Assembly: GCA_013180625.2 (NCBI GenBank)
Contig: SNVD02014099.1
Location: 1-64,000, forward strand
DNA: 64,000 bases
Reading direction: 5' to 3'
Origin: Boswellia sacra
Taxonomy: Eukaryota; Streptophyta; Magnoliopsida; Sapindales; Burseraceae
Positions 1 through 10,895 of the stretch are shown one piece after another. The first letter of the stretch is position 1. Each line of letters starts with the position of its first letter. The notes under the pieces are model-generated. The model did not search any database. It saw nothing but the letters and a program-made list of their open reading frames with translations, and was not told the DNA's origin. Made by a program: the position numbers and the translations under genes.

Positions 1-234
1 ACAGGGCTCTGCAGAGACATGCCTTGTTCCAACTGTTGTGCAGCTTGCATTGGTGGTCTAAGATGCTGAGGACGTGGAACCTCTGGTGGCTGCAAAAGCT
101 GCAATTGAGCAAGGGAATGCATTGACTGAATGGAAGGCTGAGAAATAGAGAGATTCTGCATAATATTTGGTTGGTTTTCGCCTTGCTGCTGAGGTGGTGT
201 GCTTCCATAAAGAGTTACAGGGATTGATGCTGGC
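1..234 (-). pseudogene. Gln/Pro-rich C-terminal exon, VIRILIZER-like (partial)
   Basis: A minus-strand exon begins after an AG acceptor at 236-235 and runs off the window. It is open throughout and encodes a Gln/Pro/Leu-rich stretch with PPQQQGENQPN, LQLLQPPEVPRPQHLRPPMQ and a run of Gln near the end. This composition and the PRPQHLRPP pattern recall the C-terminal tail of plant VIRILIZER (VIR), a subunit of the m6A methyltransferase complex, but the match is from memory of a low-complexity tail and is uncertain. It lies in the same orientation as the coiled-coil exons at 880-2053 and downstream of them, so it may be one of several fragments captured by the element ending at 2871. Alternatives are any Q-rich nuclear protein. 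Nothing before the exon looks like the rest of VIR. Confidence 0.4.
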
Positions 235-279
235 CTATTGAAGACTAAGGGTGTGCTTCCATAAAGAGTTACAGGGATT
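196..279. repeat. 30-bp direct repeat across an exon/intron border
   Basis: The 30 bases at 196-225 recur exactly at 250-279 (start GGTGTGCTTCC, end ACAGGGATT). The first copy is inside the Q-rich exon and the second is in the upstream intron, so the splice acceptor at 236-235 lies between two copies of the same coding sequence. It is probably a local tandem duplication. Confidence 0.9.
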
Positions 280-879
280 CATTGTGTTTTAAACAGATCA
301 AATCACATCTTAAAAATAATTCCAAAAAGAGGTCAAGCATAGCAAAGCAGGCAGAGCATAAATATAAGGAAACCTTTTTCACAAGCTAAGAGAGGAACAG
401 AATTACTTTCCAAACAAGATGTACGTAAAGCTGTAGCCAAGAATTGCTCTTGGTTTTGAGAAATACTTGCACATGCAGCAAAACTTTAGAATTCAGTTAC
501 CCTTTCTACCGTGGTTACTAAAATAGTTTGTTTATTTAATTTTAACTAGTCATTATCTTGAACTGAGAAGCAACAAGTACTTCCTATCTACACTGCAAGA
601 CATATCATATGAAAATGAAAAAGCTTGTATAATATAACAGGCTTTTGACTATTAATTGACATAGTTCTAATCCAGACACTAAGAGCAATCAAAATTATGG
701 TTATCCTTCAAATTTGATATATCTAGTTAATAAAATGACTGTTCTTTTGAAAAGCTACTGATGAGATTCTAAAGTACATAAGAAGACAATAACACGTGAG
801 ATTTCCATCTTGAAGAGGTTATCTTTTGTCAATATAGAGAATTAGAAATTAGACTAGGAGCAAAAGTGCAGCATACAAA

Positions 880-2053
880 AAAATGAAAGTGATGTCTCCA
901 ACGTTCTTTCCAGTAGATGTCTTTCTTCCTGCTGTGATAAGAGCAATAATGCAGCAACCTGGCAAAGAAACCATAGCATGAAAAAATAGTAGTATATACT
1001 ACAAGATACCACTTGCACATATAGTATCCTCAAGTAAAACAGATAAAACGGTAGGATTATAAGTAAATCCAAATAGAGTGGATAATTATAAGTACAGAAA
1101 ACCTTCTCTTGCAAAGCCAGTGAGAGGGCTTCAGAGGTGTCACCCTTTCTATCAGCTATAACATCAGATGACACATGACCATTTCTCTGCAACAGATAAG
1201 GTAATAAATTGAATAAAATTTAGATCCGTAAAGCAAAAGGACAAAAGGAGTGAGAAGTTTAAAAAAGCCAATAGCATCTCCCAGCCAGCAATTGTATCAT
1301 TAACTTAATCATACTAGCTATTAGAGATTAATTTTTGGAAATAAACAAGCAGCCCTTAGAGTAAAGTTAAATGGTTACATACAAATTGGAAGATTGCTAT
1401 GTGTCATCTTGACACAGAGAGCAAAGCAAACGATTAAGTTTATAGCTGAAGCCGCTAGTTAACAAACCTTAGAAGCTAAGCTGGTATTGTTATCAGTACT
1501 TATATGTACATCTCAACATTCAAATTCATGTAACTTTTTCTCTCTCAAATAAGTCCCCCTATTCTGTCCTCTGCCCACGTCAAATTGCTGAATCTTTTCA
1601 TCAATCACATCAATAATTGACTTGATATGGGATCTTCCCTCATCAAGTAAATTCATGATGTGAACTCTTTGCTCAGAATGGAAGTGATGTAATTCTACAA
1701 TCCCATTGGCAAAATATTTGTTTGAATGGATCTGTTTACAAGTCAATAAAATAAGATCAAAAAGAATAAGCAAAATAGATTTGGGATCACATAGATAGAT
1801 CTCTTAAGACATTTAAAGTACTCACCAGCTTCTTTTCCAATTCACAAACACTCTTCTTCAGATGATTTTCAATTTCCAAGCCCTACATAGCACAACAATA
1901 AAAAAATTTTCTTACCAAGCAATTAGAATATCAAGTTCATGAAACAGCCAAGGTAGATATGAGCCAAGACTAAATCATACCACATGCAATTTACTTTGAA
2001 GATTATCCATAGAGCTCTTCATCTTGTCCAGCTCATATTCCAATGCACTCTGT
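880..2053 (-). pseudogene. Coiled-coil protein gene fragment (GAMYB-binding-like annotation class)
   Basis: At least five minus-strand exon pieces with good splice sites are visible. Exon 2053-1981 (24 residues, SALEYELDKMKSSMDNLQSK) is followed in phase by exon 1882-1826 (GLEIENHLKKSVCELEKKL). Exon 1731-1513 (IHSNKYFANG..., EQRVHIMNLLDEGRSHIKSI) ends in a stop. Exon 1186-1103 (NGHVSSDVIADRKGDTSEAL) precedes a piece near 947-880 (VAALLLLSQQEERHLLER). Heptad-like Leu/Ile spacing and high E/K content indicate a coiled coil. I recall similar plant proteins annotated as GAMYB-binding-like, but I cannot assign a function. The stop inside the third piece and the lack of a start suggest a fragment. 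It lies downstream of the leader belonging to the CACTA-type terminus at 2871. Confidence 0.5.
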
Positions 2054-2429
2054 CTGAGGCAAAGTTATTAAAATTGCATGCATACAACAAAAATCTCCAT
2101 CTAACAGCAATTTTCATTTCAAGAGGTTGAGTTGCCAAAAAGGGTTATTATTTTCATCATGAGAACAGACAAGGTGACAGTGCTGTTTCATCTCCCAAGA
2201 TCCACAAAGAGACAAGGCAAAAGAAGTCAACTTTTTACACAACATCTAGGGATGTTACTTTACATCATAAAAAGGCAGCATTGCATAAAAGCAGATGATA
2301 TGACCACAAAAGTAACTTGAAAGATCATCCTATAATAGGCAGGAGATCAACATTGGACCAAGCCATAATTCAAGGTCAAAGTACTAAATCCATTGCATTT
2401 TAACATTAAAATTATTAAACAAAATCCTT

Positions 2430-2871
2430 CAAGAAATCGTCAAAGTTATCGTCTCTAGAGGAGAAGTCATTGTCGAGGGTTTTGACATGCATCAGGTAGA
2501 CGAAGGTGAGGCGACGATATGGGTAGGGGTGATGTGGATGGTACAGTGGCAGTGCTTGGTGTAGTGATTGTCAAAGTAGTCGAGATAAGAGGATGGACTT
2601 GAGAGAGGCTAGGGCAGAAAGATGTTCTAAGTACAGAAGGTTGAAATGGAGAGCGGGAGCAGCGAAGAGAAAGAGGGAAATGGGGAATGAGACATTTTCG
2701 GCTGTATTTATATAAAGTGGCAATTATGTAATTTAGTTATATTAAACTGGTGTCAAATAAGTGTAAAAAGCGGGTTGACTTTGTCGTGCTACACCATATT
2801 TGACTTATTTTTAAAAAGCCCTCAAATAAAATAAATCTTATATGTCAAATATGCCAAAATTTCTTGTAGTG
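2430..2871 (-). mobile_element. CACTA-type terminus A with leader
   Basis: Read on the minus strand, the sequence starts at 2871 with CACTACAAGAAATTTTGGCA, the classic CACTA terminal signature. A subterminal zone repeats short ATTTGACA-like words, then comes a pyrimidine-rich leader (about 2700-2440, CCCTCTTTCTCTTCGCTGCT). It is closely alike in layout and wording to terminus B at 10,516 and has the same orientation, so the two are right-hand ends of related elements and not the two ends of one element. No matching left end (CACTACAAG on the plus strand) was found in the window. The captured fragments at 1-2053 lie inside it. Confidence 0.6.
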
Positions 2872-3099
2872 CTGGGCTAATTTATAGCAAGATATTCAGA
2901 TTATAACTAAATCTGATACTATGCTTTTAAACTATTAAGTCCGTGTAAGAATGTTAGTTTTTGAAATATGAGAAGCTAAGGCCATTATTCACATCTCTAA
3001 GCCAGAAAAACAAGAACTATACTATTAACTAACTCAGATTTCTGTCAGGCCAACAAATTGTGCAATAAACAAAAGAGAATATTTTGATGCTGTTTATCC

Positions 3100-5791
3100 C
3101 AAAAAAGGCATCTGCTGAATGAAGATACGGCCACCAAACAATGGCGAACGTTCCTAAGACCACCATGCCCAGTTTTATGACCTCTAGAAGCGGATTCTTA
3201 CGTCTTAGGCATTTACCCAAGAGATGGCTAAAAAAAGCAGGTGCTTAATATGCACTCATCTGCACAACAATAACATCTAACAATTAAATGTCATCCACGT
3301 ACTCTCTGAACAGCTTGTTAATAAAATACTAAAATAAACAGAAAACACACCAAAAAAATTATATATTAAAAAAATCATGCTACTTATTTATATAAAATTC
3401 CACCTACAGATAAGCTAGAGAAATGGATTGCAAATGGAGATTGCCAGCTAATAGATACAAGAAAACCAGCAAAGTGTTTGGTGTTTCTTCTCAGCCATCC
3501 TACAAGTTAGTTTCACATTTGTTTAATACAGCATGTATGCAAGCATAGCTCTATAGATGTGCAGAAATGCAATAAAGCATTGCAACCAAACAATTGTACA
3601 TAAACTTGAGATATTAGTCTTATCTTGAAGTGGCTTAAATACTTCTTCCACTAAAATAAATTCAACTACGTTAAAATTCATTCAATATGCTAAAAAACCT
3701 TGCATAAACATATGTTGTAAGAAAAGCTTATGTTTGCAGAGACCCTTGGACAACTCTAGTGAAGATGAAAACAAGATCACACTAAACTTCTTTTCTGTGT
3801 TGCTTCCTCTCTATTCGCTTCTAAGGATTTCACACACAAAGTAGTAGCTAATATTGCTGATTTATTTCATCTTTACAACTCAATAGTGGTAGAACATTTT
3901 TCTTCAACTTTAGTTCCAAAACCATGTCATAGATTTAATTCACTACAACAGTTTCATGGAAAGACTTATGAACAAACATTTTTCTGCAATATATTAAAAA
4001 CACTTGACTGTAATGAAACGCACAACTTATAAGAGTCCAAAGTATTCAGTTTGCAGATGAAAGGGATTAAATATGAAAATTAACTACATAAACATGGATA
4101 AAGAAAGGATAGAAATGCAAAGATATCTTGTGAGTTTGAATTTGATAACAGTTCTTCTTGCATGGTTCTGTAGGCTAACAGTTGGCACTTCCATATAAGG
4201 TTGAATGAAACTAAGCTCCTATGCAGAAATCCAATCATGATAGAATTCAATACTCTAAACTTCAATGGTTGCAGACAATGCCTCAACCATTTTTAAGTGG
4301 AATAAAAGTAATACCGAATCAAATGTGCGCCAAGATTTCAGATTCAATCGGTCATCAGAGCAATTTTTATTATACAAAACTATTGATAAGATTTAAACCT
4401 AAGAAATGTCCCAAGACGACCCCACATGTATACTATTTTTGCTAAAGATCAGCAGATTTCATCAAACCTCTGTTGCTTGACACCAATAACCAATTCCATA
4501 ATCACAGGCATTCAATAGACATTTTATCCACCTATCACATGAATCATCACCTTAAGTACATGATAAGAAATTAATGGACTAGAGAGATAGTATGAAGACA
4601 AATATTGTATGAACATGAATTAGTTAATTACGAAAATTATAAAAATAAAAAAGATTTAAAAAAAACCTATATAAAACCCAACTGATAATTTGGCACAGCA
4701 AAGGTCTACAAATTGGAGGGTTTTAAGCATATTTGAACTACCTATGGTTATAACAGGTAAAATTTGCTACTATTTGGGATAAGTGCAAAAGCTTAGAAAG
4801 ATAATTGAAAAGCTATAACGCAAAGCGAGAGTAACATGGAGAAAGCACCTGTTTATGGTTGAGAGCAAGAGTGAACAGGAAACTAGCTAGAAGATCCTTC
4901 TGAGCAAAGATACCAGCAATAGCACCCACGGTAAGGCCCAAGCTGATGCAGTTGTACTGATTGAGAACCATAAATAATGAGAAATGGTATTTATTGACAA
5001 TTCAAAATATACAGTAAACAAAAGGAACAAGCAACAAGCAACTAAGCAAAAGATCTTTAATACCTAAAAATGACCATGGTCGATTAATATCAGACACAGA
5101 TTGATTAGAAGAATTGCAATGTGCCACCCTATGTCGCTTTTTCGGATGTTTTTGTGATTAGTGTAGTACGCGAAAACAAAATAAAATACAGCAGGAAAGA
5201 ATATCAGAGCATCAGAGGATAGAACTGTCCATCTCATCAGCAGTTTTCTGCTAAGAAAAACAGACATAAATTAGAAAGTGAAAGAAAATTTAAAAATCAG
5301 TAACTGAAGGGTGATCATAAAAAAAGTGTAATGATACGAACCCGATATAGGTTTCATAACCATGAGAAGAAAAGAGGGCAACAGAGTCTGGATCAAAAAA
5401 TCTAAGAAAAAGGCCATGAATGTAACTCTGGTAGGCAATGAGGGGAGGATAGTCAAGACCCCAGTAACTAAGATCATTGACAGTACTGTTACGGTACCAG
5501 TCTATAACTGGAAGATTCTATAACTGGAAGATTGGTAGTGATCTCCATCCAGTGCCTCTGTGCTTTATAATCCCTATACTTGGGAGGATTACTAGCTCCA
5601 GAGTAAGGATGGAGTGACACAGCAACTCGAACTAGTAACGCAAACAGAGCAATACACAAAAATGAAGCTCCGATGCCTTTCTCCACCAACCACCACCAGC
5701 ATCCATCATCCCCGTCATCAAACTCTTCTTTCTCATCCATCACCTTCTCTTCTTTCTTCTTTCCCATTTCTCTTTTGCTCACGATTCCCAT
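3100..5791 (-). pseudogene. ALG6: ALG6 alpha-1,3-glucosyltransferase, truncated pseudogene
   Basis: ALG6 adds the first glucose to Man9GlcNAc2-PP-dolichol in the ER membrane. Exon 1 (5791-5342; ATG at 5791, another at about 5764) encodes [20 protein letters not shown] and, after a shift, [18 protein letters not shown]. Exon 2 (5247-5064) has KLLMRWTVLSSDALIFFPAV and ends IDHGHF. Exon 3 (4956-4849) has YNCISLGLTVGAIAGIFAQK. Exon 4 starts at 3259 with MSAY and continues APAFFSHLLGKCLRRKN. Lesions: a 16-bp tandem duplication (5501-5516 = 5517-5532) shifts the frame; the Gln codon expected after DHGHF is TAG (5066-5064); the Phe expected after MSAY is TAA (3247-3245). Homology stops near 3100, so roughly the C-terminal half is missing. 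The identity is firm and the copy cannot encode a full enzyme. It may have been captured by the element ending at 10,516. Confidence 0.9.
5501..5532. repeat. 16-bp perfect tandem duplication in ALG6 exon 1
   Basis: TCTATAACTGGAAGAT occurs twice back to back. The unit is not a multiple of three, so it breaks the ALG6 reading frame between the codons for NLPVI and those for YRNSTV. Removing one copy would bring the conserved sequence back into one frame, which shows that the duplication arose after the copy left its parent gene. Confidence 0.95.
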
Positions 5792-5835
5792 CAATAATCC
5801 ATCTCTCTCAACACCTTAATTTAACACAATAAAAA

Positions 5836-6460
5836 AAAAATAGCTCAGAATTTAGCAGAAACAATAATAATGGATTACAGTCAACTACTTGTTGCAGCAG
5901 TAACAAATATGATTAGAAACCCAATTTAGAAATAAAAATATGAACAAACCAAGGAGATAATAATTATAACAGGACTAGCTCAACAAGTCAGTTAGGTGAA
6001 CTGGTAACCTGGCCAATTAGCCTATCTGCATTTCAGTTGGAACCTCATTAGTTTAACTCATGCTATGCACACATACAAAATAAGTTTAATGGATTTTGTA
6101 TTATTATTTTGGTACATTCCATGCGGTTACTTCAGTCTCCCTGCCCAGTCGCATCCAGGCTGGACTAAAAGAACAATGGAAAAACAAAAAACCAATCCAT
6201 AGCTACAATTTATTTGAATACCATGGGAAAAACAAGCTCATAACAATGAAATAAGGACTCTAAACATCTTAAACAAATTTTCTCGAAATTTGTAAAACCC
6301 ATATCAAAGTTGAGAACAGTTTATAGATAAGTACCATACACAAACTTCCTTCAATTAAAAAACTAAAATTAAAAAAATATATATATAAAATTGAAATAAA
6401 AAACGCCAACCCGTTGGGATTGAATGAGAAACCCTCTAGATGGGCCCTTTGAATGGTCAC
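5836..6460. other. No recognisable gene
   Basis: AT-rich sequence upstream of the ALG6 fragment. No conserved ORF, RNA gene or terminal repeat was recognised. Confidence 0.5.
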
Positions 6461-6461
6461 T

Positions 6462-6600
6462 GCATCTGACTATTGAGCATTAAATTTTTCATCTCTACAG
6501 GACTATTGTCATGAGTAGGCCTCAGCATATTGTCAGTTGATTCAATACGTTCATTTACATAGGGATTTTGAGGGAAGCCATGCTGATCTTTCAACAGAAT
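6462..6600 (-). other. Unidentified exon-like open segment
   Basis: A minus-strand open frame encodes DQHGFPQNPYVNERIESTDN and ends PVEMKNLMLNSQMQ before a TGA. Its base content is more balanced than the flanks and it has the same orientation as the neighbouring captured fragments. It could be the last exon of a captured gene, but I do not recognise the family. Confidence 0.25.
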
Positions 6601-6793
6601 AAAGCAAAATGAAAAATTAAAAACTGAAAAAAAAATCAGTGGAAAACCTATACAGAACCGTATTGTAAATGAAAAGCATTGATGCAAATAAAAGCAACAG
6701 CATAAAGGGTACAATCAAGTAGATTACATACCAATAGTACTGTATCAAGAGAACTAGACCCAACATGAGATCCTCTTAACATTTTTAACTCTT

Positions 6794-7565
6794 CAAATAT
6801 GAAAAGAAACCTTCAGCAAAGAGAGAAAATATGAAAAAGTTTGTTAAAATTGTAGCCCAGCAACACATATCACAGCAACAATGAAGAATTAGAACATAAT
6901 AAATGAAAACATTGAAGAAAGACTCAGACAACCAAAATGACAAACTAATGTTGTTGTCAAAAACTCAAAAGCTATCATCTTTACAGTCAAATGCAATCAA
7001 AAATTTATAAGAAACACAAAAGAAATTGATGAAAATGAGATTAACCAAAAAAAAAAATTGAAACAACCAAACTTTAAGAGTAGACAACACACCAGCCCCA
7101 ATTCTTCAAGACTGCAATCTACATTCAACCCACAAAAAGATCATTAGTCTACCGAAATGAGCACCATATATGAAAAATCAAAGCACACCCGCCAAAAAAA
7201 AGTATTACAAGAAAAAAGTGGGAGCCGAACAAACTAAATTGACGTTGTAATGATTAAAAAAAAAAGCTCTAAAGCCTATGCAAAAATCAGACTACTTGAG
7301 AACTAAGAAATAGAAAACTTGAATGCAAATATGAAAAGAAACCTTCAGCAAAGAGAGAAAATATGAAAAAGTTTGTTAAAATTGTAGCCTAGCAACCACA
7401 TATCACAGCAACAATGAAGAATCAGAACATAATAGATGAAAACATTGAAGAAAGACTCAGAAAACCAAAATGACAAACTAATGTTGTTGTCAAAAACTCA
7501 AAGGCTATCATCTTTGTAGTCAAATGCAATAAAAAATTTATAAGAAAGACATAAGAAATTGATGA
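6794..7565. repeat. ~240-bp direct repeat, offset 532 bp
   Basis: Positions 6794-7034 recur at 7326-7565 with only scattered substitutions and small indels (both start CAAATATGAAAAGAAACC and share AAACTAATGTTGTTGTCAAA). The intervening ~290 bases are not repeated. The second copy ends next to the TGA-like exon at 7590. This is a segmental duplication inside the captured-fragment region. Confidence 0.9.
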
Positions 7566-7589
7566 ATTTTTCTACAACCGAGATATTAC

Positions 7590-7780
7590 CTGGTTCACAA
7601 AGCTCTCTAGTGCTTCCAACTTCTCTACTGCAGCTGCCATCTGAGTATGGTAGTTTCCTCCACTCAATTGATCAGCCACTATACTCTGGGAAAGTGTTTG
7701 CTGGAGTTTATCTATTGCTGAAGGTTACTGACACATTGAAGTTGCTGATCGGTCAAGGGCTCAACTTGTGGAAGGAGAAT
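7590..7780 (-). pseudogene. TGA1/TGA4-like bZIP factor, DOG1-domain exon fragment
   Basis: A minus-strand exon with AG acceptor (7782-7781) and GT donor (7589-7588) encodes ILLPQVEPLTDQQLQCVSNL, then in a second frame DKLQQTLSQSIVADQLSGGN and MAAAVEKLEALESFVNQ. These are the hallmarks of the C-terminal DOG1 region of TGA-class bZIP transcription factors (TGA1/TGA4 type), which bind TGACG motifs and interact with NPR1-type regulators. The frame break falls after CNLQQ-like residues, where roughly the SCQQAEDALSQG segment of the family is missing, so a small deletion shifted the frame. The bZIP domain and the following exon (ADHLR...) are not present nearby. Same strand as SULTR and ALG6 pieces on either side. 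Confidence 0.7.
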
Positions 7781-7813
7781 CTGCAAAAACAAATCAGCAG
7801 TTTCACAATCATT

Positions 7814-9146
7814 TCAAAAAATCATTATCAAAGAAGTGGGTCTATTATTGATGATTGAGAGAAATACTATGTGAATTGTGACATCAAAGTCACTGGTGTC
7901 AGCATGAAACAACTCGGTGAGGACATTACCCGAGATGGAATGCAGCATGTGATAACAATGACGGTCAAAGAGCGATGTAATAAGAAAAATTAGCAAGTCC
8001 ATAAATTTCATGAAGAAATTCATTAAAATTTTATCCTCTGTAGCATATTTTAATATTCTATTTCTACGTCCACCTTCAACAGTCAAAAAAATCAGACAGC
8101 CATAAACCACTTAGAACTACAATCATCCTGTAAGAAGTGGTGAAATTCATCAACACCTAACAGGTCAAAGATACAGGCTTAATCAAAACCAGTTCTCATA
8201 GTCCCCTGAGGGCATAAATAAGCTGCACACGGACCACTTTTCCAAATCATGCCCATAAATCAAAGATAATATATTTTTCAAACTAAAGAAATAATAAACA
8301 AGGTGTTACATTTAAAAGCTCTGATGGCCGAAATCCTCCAATCCACTGAAAGAAGCTCAAGCAGTCAGAGTACACCAACGTCATTACCATCATTTGCCAA
8401 AAAGAAACTGGATTTTGAGAAAACTTTGATATCTACCCAAAGCTAATAGAGAAAGAACATAGTGAAAGTATTTTTCCTTATCTGAAAGAGGATTGTTCCA
8501 TGTTATAATAGTAATCCTAACATCAAATGAAATTGGATAACTAGACAATATAGGACTTCTAAGGAAAATTTTCAGTTTTCCAGAATTATTGTCCTACGTC
8601 ACAATATAGAATCCAAAATGTTATTTTTCAAAAAAAAAAATGGAATGTTATGAAACTAGGATTCCAGCATGAATTTTGTTTTTGATTTTTTTTTTTGGTT
8701 TCCCTACCCATTGTATGATAACATGTAGAAGAGCAAACCAACTTGCAGCTTCACACTTCTGAAAGACTTGCAGTAGGAAGGCGAGGAAAGGGAACTTGGT
8801 CTTAATTAAGAAAAAGAAAGATCAGCAGCTTATCATTTGAAAAGAAAAACTGCAAAATCTGGCTTAGTCCTAGCAAAACATAGCCTTTGCGAGGCTGCAA
8901 TAGCATTTTTTGCAACATTCCCATAACTCTCCAGCAGTTAAACTTCCAACATTTTAACACCACACCTCTGCAAAACAATTGTAGTAGACAGCAGGTTCTG
9001 GATACCAGTAGCAAACACAGAAACACCACAATGCTTGGTTATAGAATATGAGTACAGTCTTAAACTATAACAATTATGCTGAAATCAGATTCTGTTGCAT
9101 TTAAAGGAGAATGCACTCAGTATGAGAGGAACAATGAGGTGTATAC
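7814..9146 (-). other. Intervening sequence with weak exon-like pieces
   Basis: Minus-strand pieces at about 8110-7860 (FFMKFMDLLIFLITSLFDRH) and 8975-8838 (after an AG; NVAKNAIAASQRLCFARTKP with an in-frame stop) look somewhat exon-like but match no family I know. The rest is AT-rich intron-like sequence. Confidence 0.25.
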
Positions 9147-9760
9147 CATAATGTTTTTTGCTTTTAGAATTCTGTTTGTTACTGAGAGTCCTAAAATTCC
9201 TGTCATATCTATGGTTGAAACTCCTGCAGAACCATCAAGTAATTAAAGGGAATCAGGTCTACCTGAGGAAACCCTTTTAAGCAAAATCAAGTAAATACAT
9301 AGATGGCAAAACGTCTTCTATGCTGTAATATCTATTCCAGCTGAAGACTGAAATCATCACTGTGTATATATAACTTTGCAAGATTTGGTTACAGTTTAAG
9401 TAATTAATCAAATCCTACCTGACAAATCCAGTATCAAATGTTCAACAGTATTCGAGCACGATGCCTCTTCCTGTCGAATCCACCTCAAAATCCTACTCAA
9501 TGTTTTAACAGAGAACAATTAAATTATCCTCTGGCCATTTATTCTGACATTAAGATATAAAAAAGAAAAAAAGAGGGATACCTTTCTCTTATGTAATTGC
9601 TGTTTGCAAAGTACATAGGGGAACCGAGCTGTAAAACTAGGACCCCTGGAAATACTGTTTCACCAGGATATTGCTCTATGTCCCTATATAGATCTGAGTC
9701 TGGTATTTTTCCAAGCTTGCAAGTAGCAGGTCTAGCCACATATAGCACCATTTCCACCAG
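9147..9760 (-). pseudogene. SULTR-type sulfate transporter, STAS-domain exons only
   Basis: Three consecutive minus-strand exons with correct splice sites are visible. The first (about 9760-9582) encodes VARPATCKLGKIPDSDLYRD and GVLVLQLGSPMYFANSNYIR. The second (9492-9419) encodes ILRWIRQEEASCSNTVEHLI followed by LDLS. The third (9223-9147) encodes GVSTIDMTGILGLSVTNRIL and KAKNIM. Together they form most of the cytosolic STAS domain at the C-terminus of plant H+/sulfate co-transporters, including the conserved DLS/GV-STIDMTG region. All of the membrane part (about 12 helices) and the last C-terminal exon are absent. The exons are in the same orientation as, and follow directly on, the leader of the CACTA-type terminus at 10,516, so a spliced leader-STAS chimera is conceivable. 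A captured fragment, not a transporter. Confidence 0.75.
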
Positions 9761-9827
9761 TCAGCTGCCAACAGTGTAGTCAAAACACACAAAACAAGTA
9801 ATTAATTCAACAATGAAGATATCTTAC

Positions 9828-10516
9828 GCAGTGAGATCAATCAGCGATTCACCTCCATCGTGCGTGAGAAACAAATCGAAGAGGATTGAGTGATATGCGA
9901 CAAAGTGACAACGGTTGGAGAAGGGATCAAGGCAGTGACGTAGCGAGCGAAATGGCCTGAGTGATCGTGAGGGAGGAAACAAATAAAAAACAGGGCAAGG
10001 AGAGGGATGAGTGATTTCAACCAAATCAGTGAGGGAATGAAGCGGATACACAATGACCAGAGAAGAGAAACTAACTTACCCAGTGAGATCAATCGATGAT
10101 TCACCTTGATCGTGCGTGAGAAACAAATCGAAGACGACTGAGTGATGTGCGCTGAAGTGACAACGATTAGAGCAAGGGATCGAGGTATTAAGGTAGGAAG
10201 CGAAACGGACTGAGTGATGGTAAGGGAGGGATGAGTGATTTCAACCAAATTAGCGAGGGAATGAAGCCGACAGAGCGCGGGCTAGGGCAAAATCCAAGCG
10301 GGAATGACGAAACACAAAGAGGGAATTGGGGAAATGAGATATATTTGGCTATTTATATGTAGTGGCAAATATGTAATTATATTTTATTAAAATGGTGTCA
10401 AATATTTCTACAACATGGGTTGACTTTTTCTTACTATATCATATTTGACTGAATTTTAAAAAACCCTCAAATATTTAAAAACTTATGTGTCAAATATTTA
10501 AAAATTTCTTGTAGTG
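9828..10516 (-). mobile_element. CACTA-type terminus B with duplicated leader
   Basis: On the minus strand the sequence begins at 10,516 with CACTACAAGAAATTTTTAAA and a subterminal zone of ATTTGACAC-like repeats (to about 10,340). A leader follows that contains a partial direct duplication: CGTGCGTGAGAAACAAATCG lies in both 9828-9900 and 10,080-10,150 (offset about 251). Both leader copies end in a potential donor (GTAAG) on the minus strand. The terminus is followed on the plus side by TTA, a possible 3-bp target site. Related to terminus A at 2871. Confidence 0.65.
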
Positions 10517-10522
10517 TTAGTG

Positions 10523-10895
10523 TGTGCCCATCGAAACGGCAAAGGTGCCCATTCAAAGGCGAACATGCCCACTCAAAAGCTGAGGTTCCCATTCAAGGGC
10601 GAACGCGCCCACTCAGGGGCTAAAAGCATCCTTATGATACATATGACAACACACTTCCTCAATGCACCTACTTCTTAGCGTTTTCAACTTTTTTCAGTGC
10701 ACCTACTTCTTAGGGCTTTCAACACTCTTCAATACGCCTCTTCTTAGGGCTTAAGTCTATTCTAATGGCTTACTCTCAAATGCACCTACTTCTTAGGATT
10801 TTCAACACTCTTCAGTGTGTCTCTTCTTTGGGCTTATGCTTATTCTAAGAGCTTAGGACACTCTTAGGTGTATCTATTTCTTAGGGTTTCCTTGT
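10523..10895. repeat. Two degenerate minisatellites (about 25 bp, then CACCTACTTCTTAGG type)
   Basis: At 10,523-10,625 a ~25-bp unit (GCCCATTCAAAGGCGAAC, GCCCACTCAAAAGCTGAGG) repeats about four times. At 10,655-10,895 a different unit containing CACCTACTTCTTAGG and TTTCAACACTCTTCA repeats five or so times with drift. Confidence 0.7.

Noticed and set aside
2871..10516. Termini at 2871 and 10,516 as the two ends of one CACTA element
   Set aside because: Both read TTCTTGTAGTG on the plus strand, that is the same orientation. Two ends of one element must be inverted.
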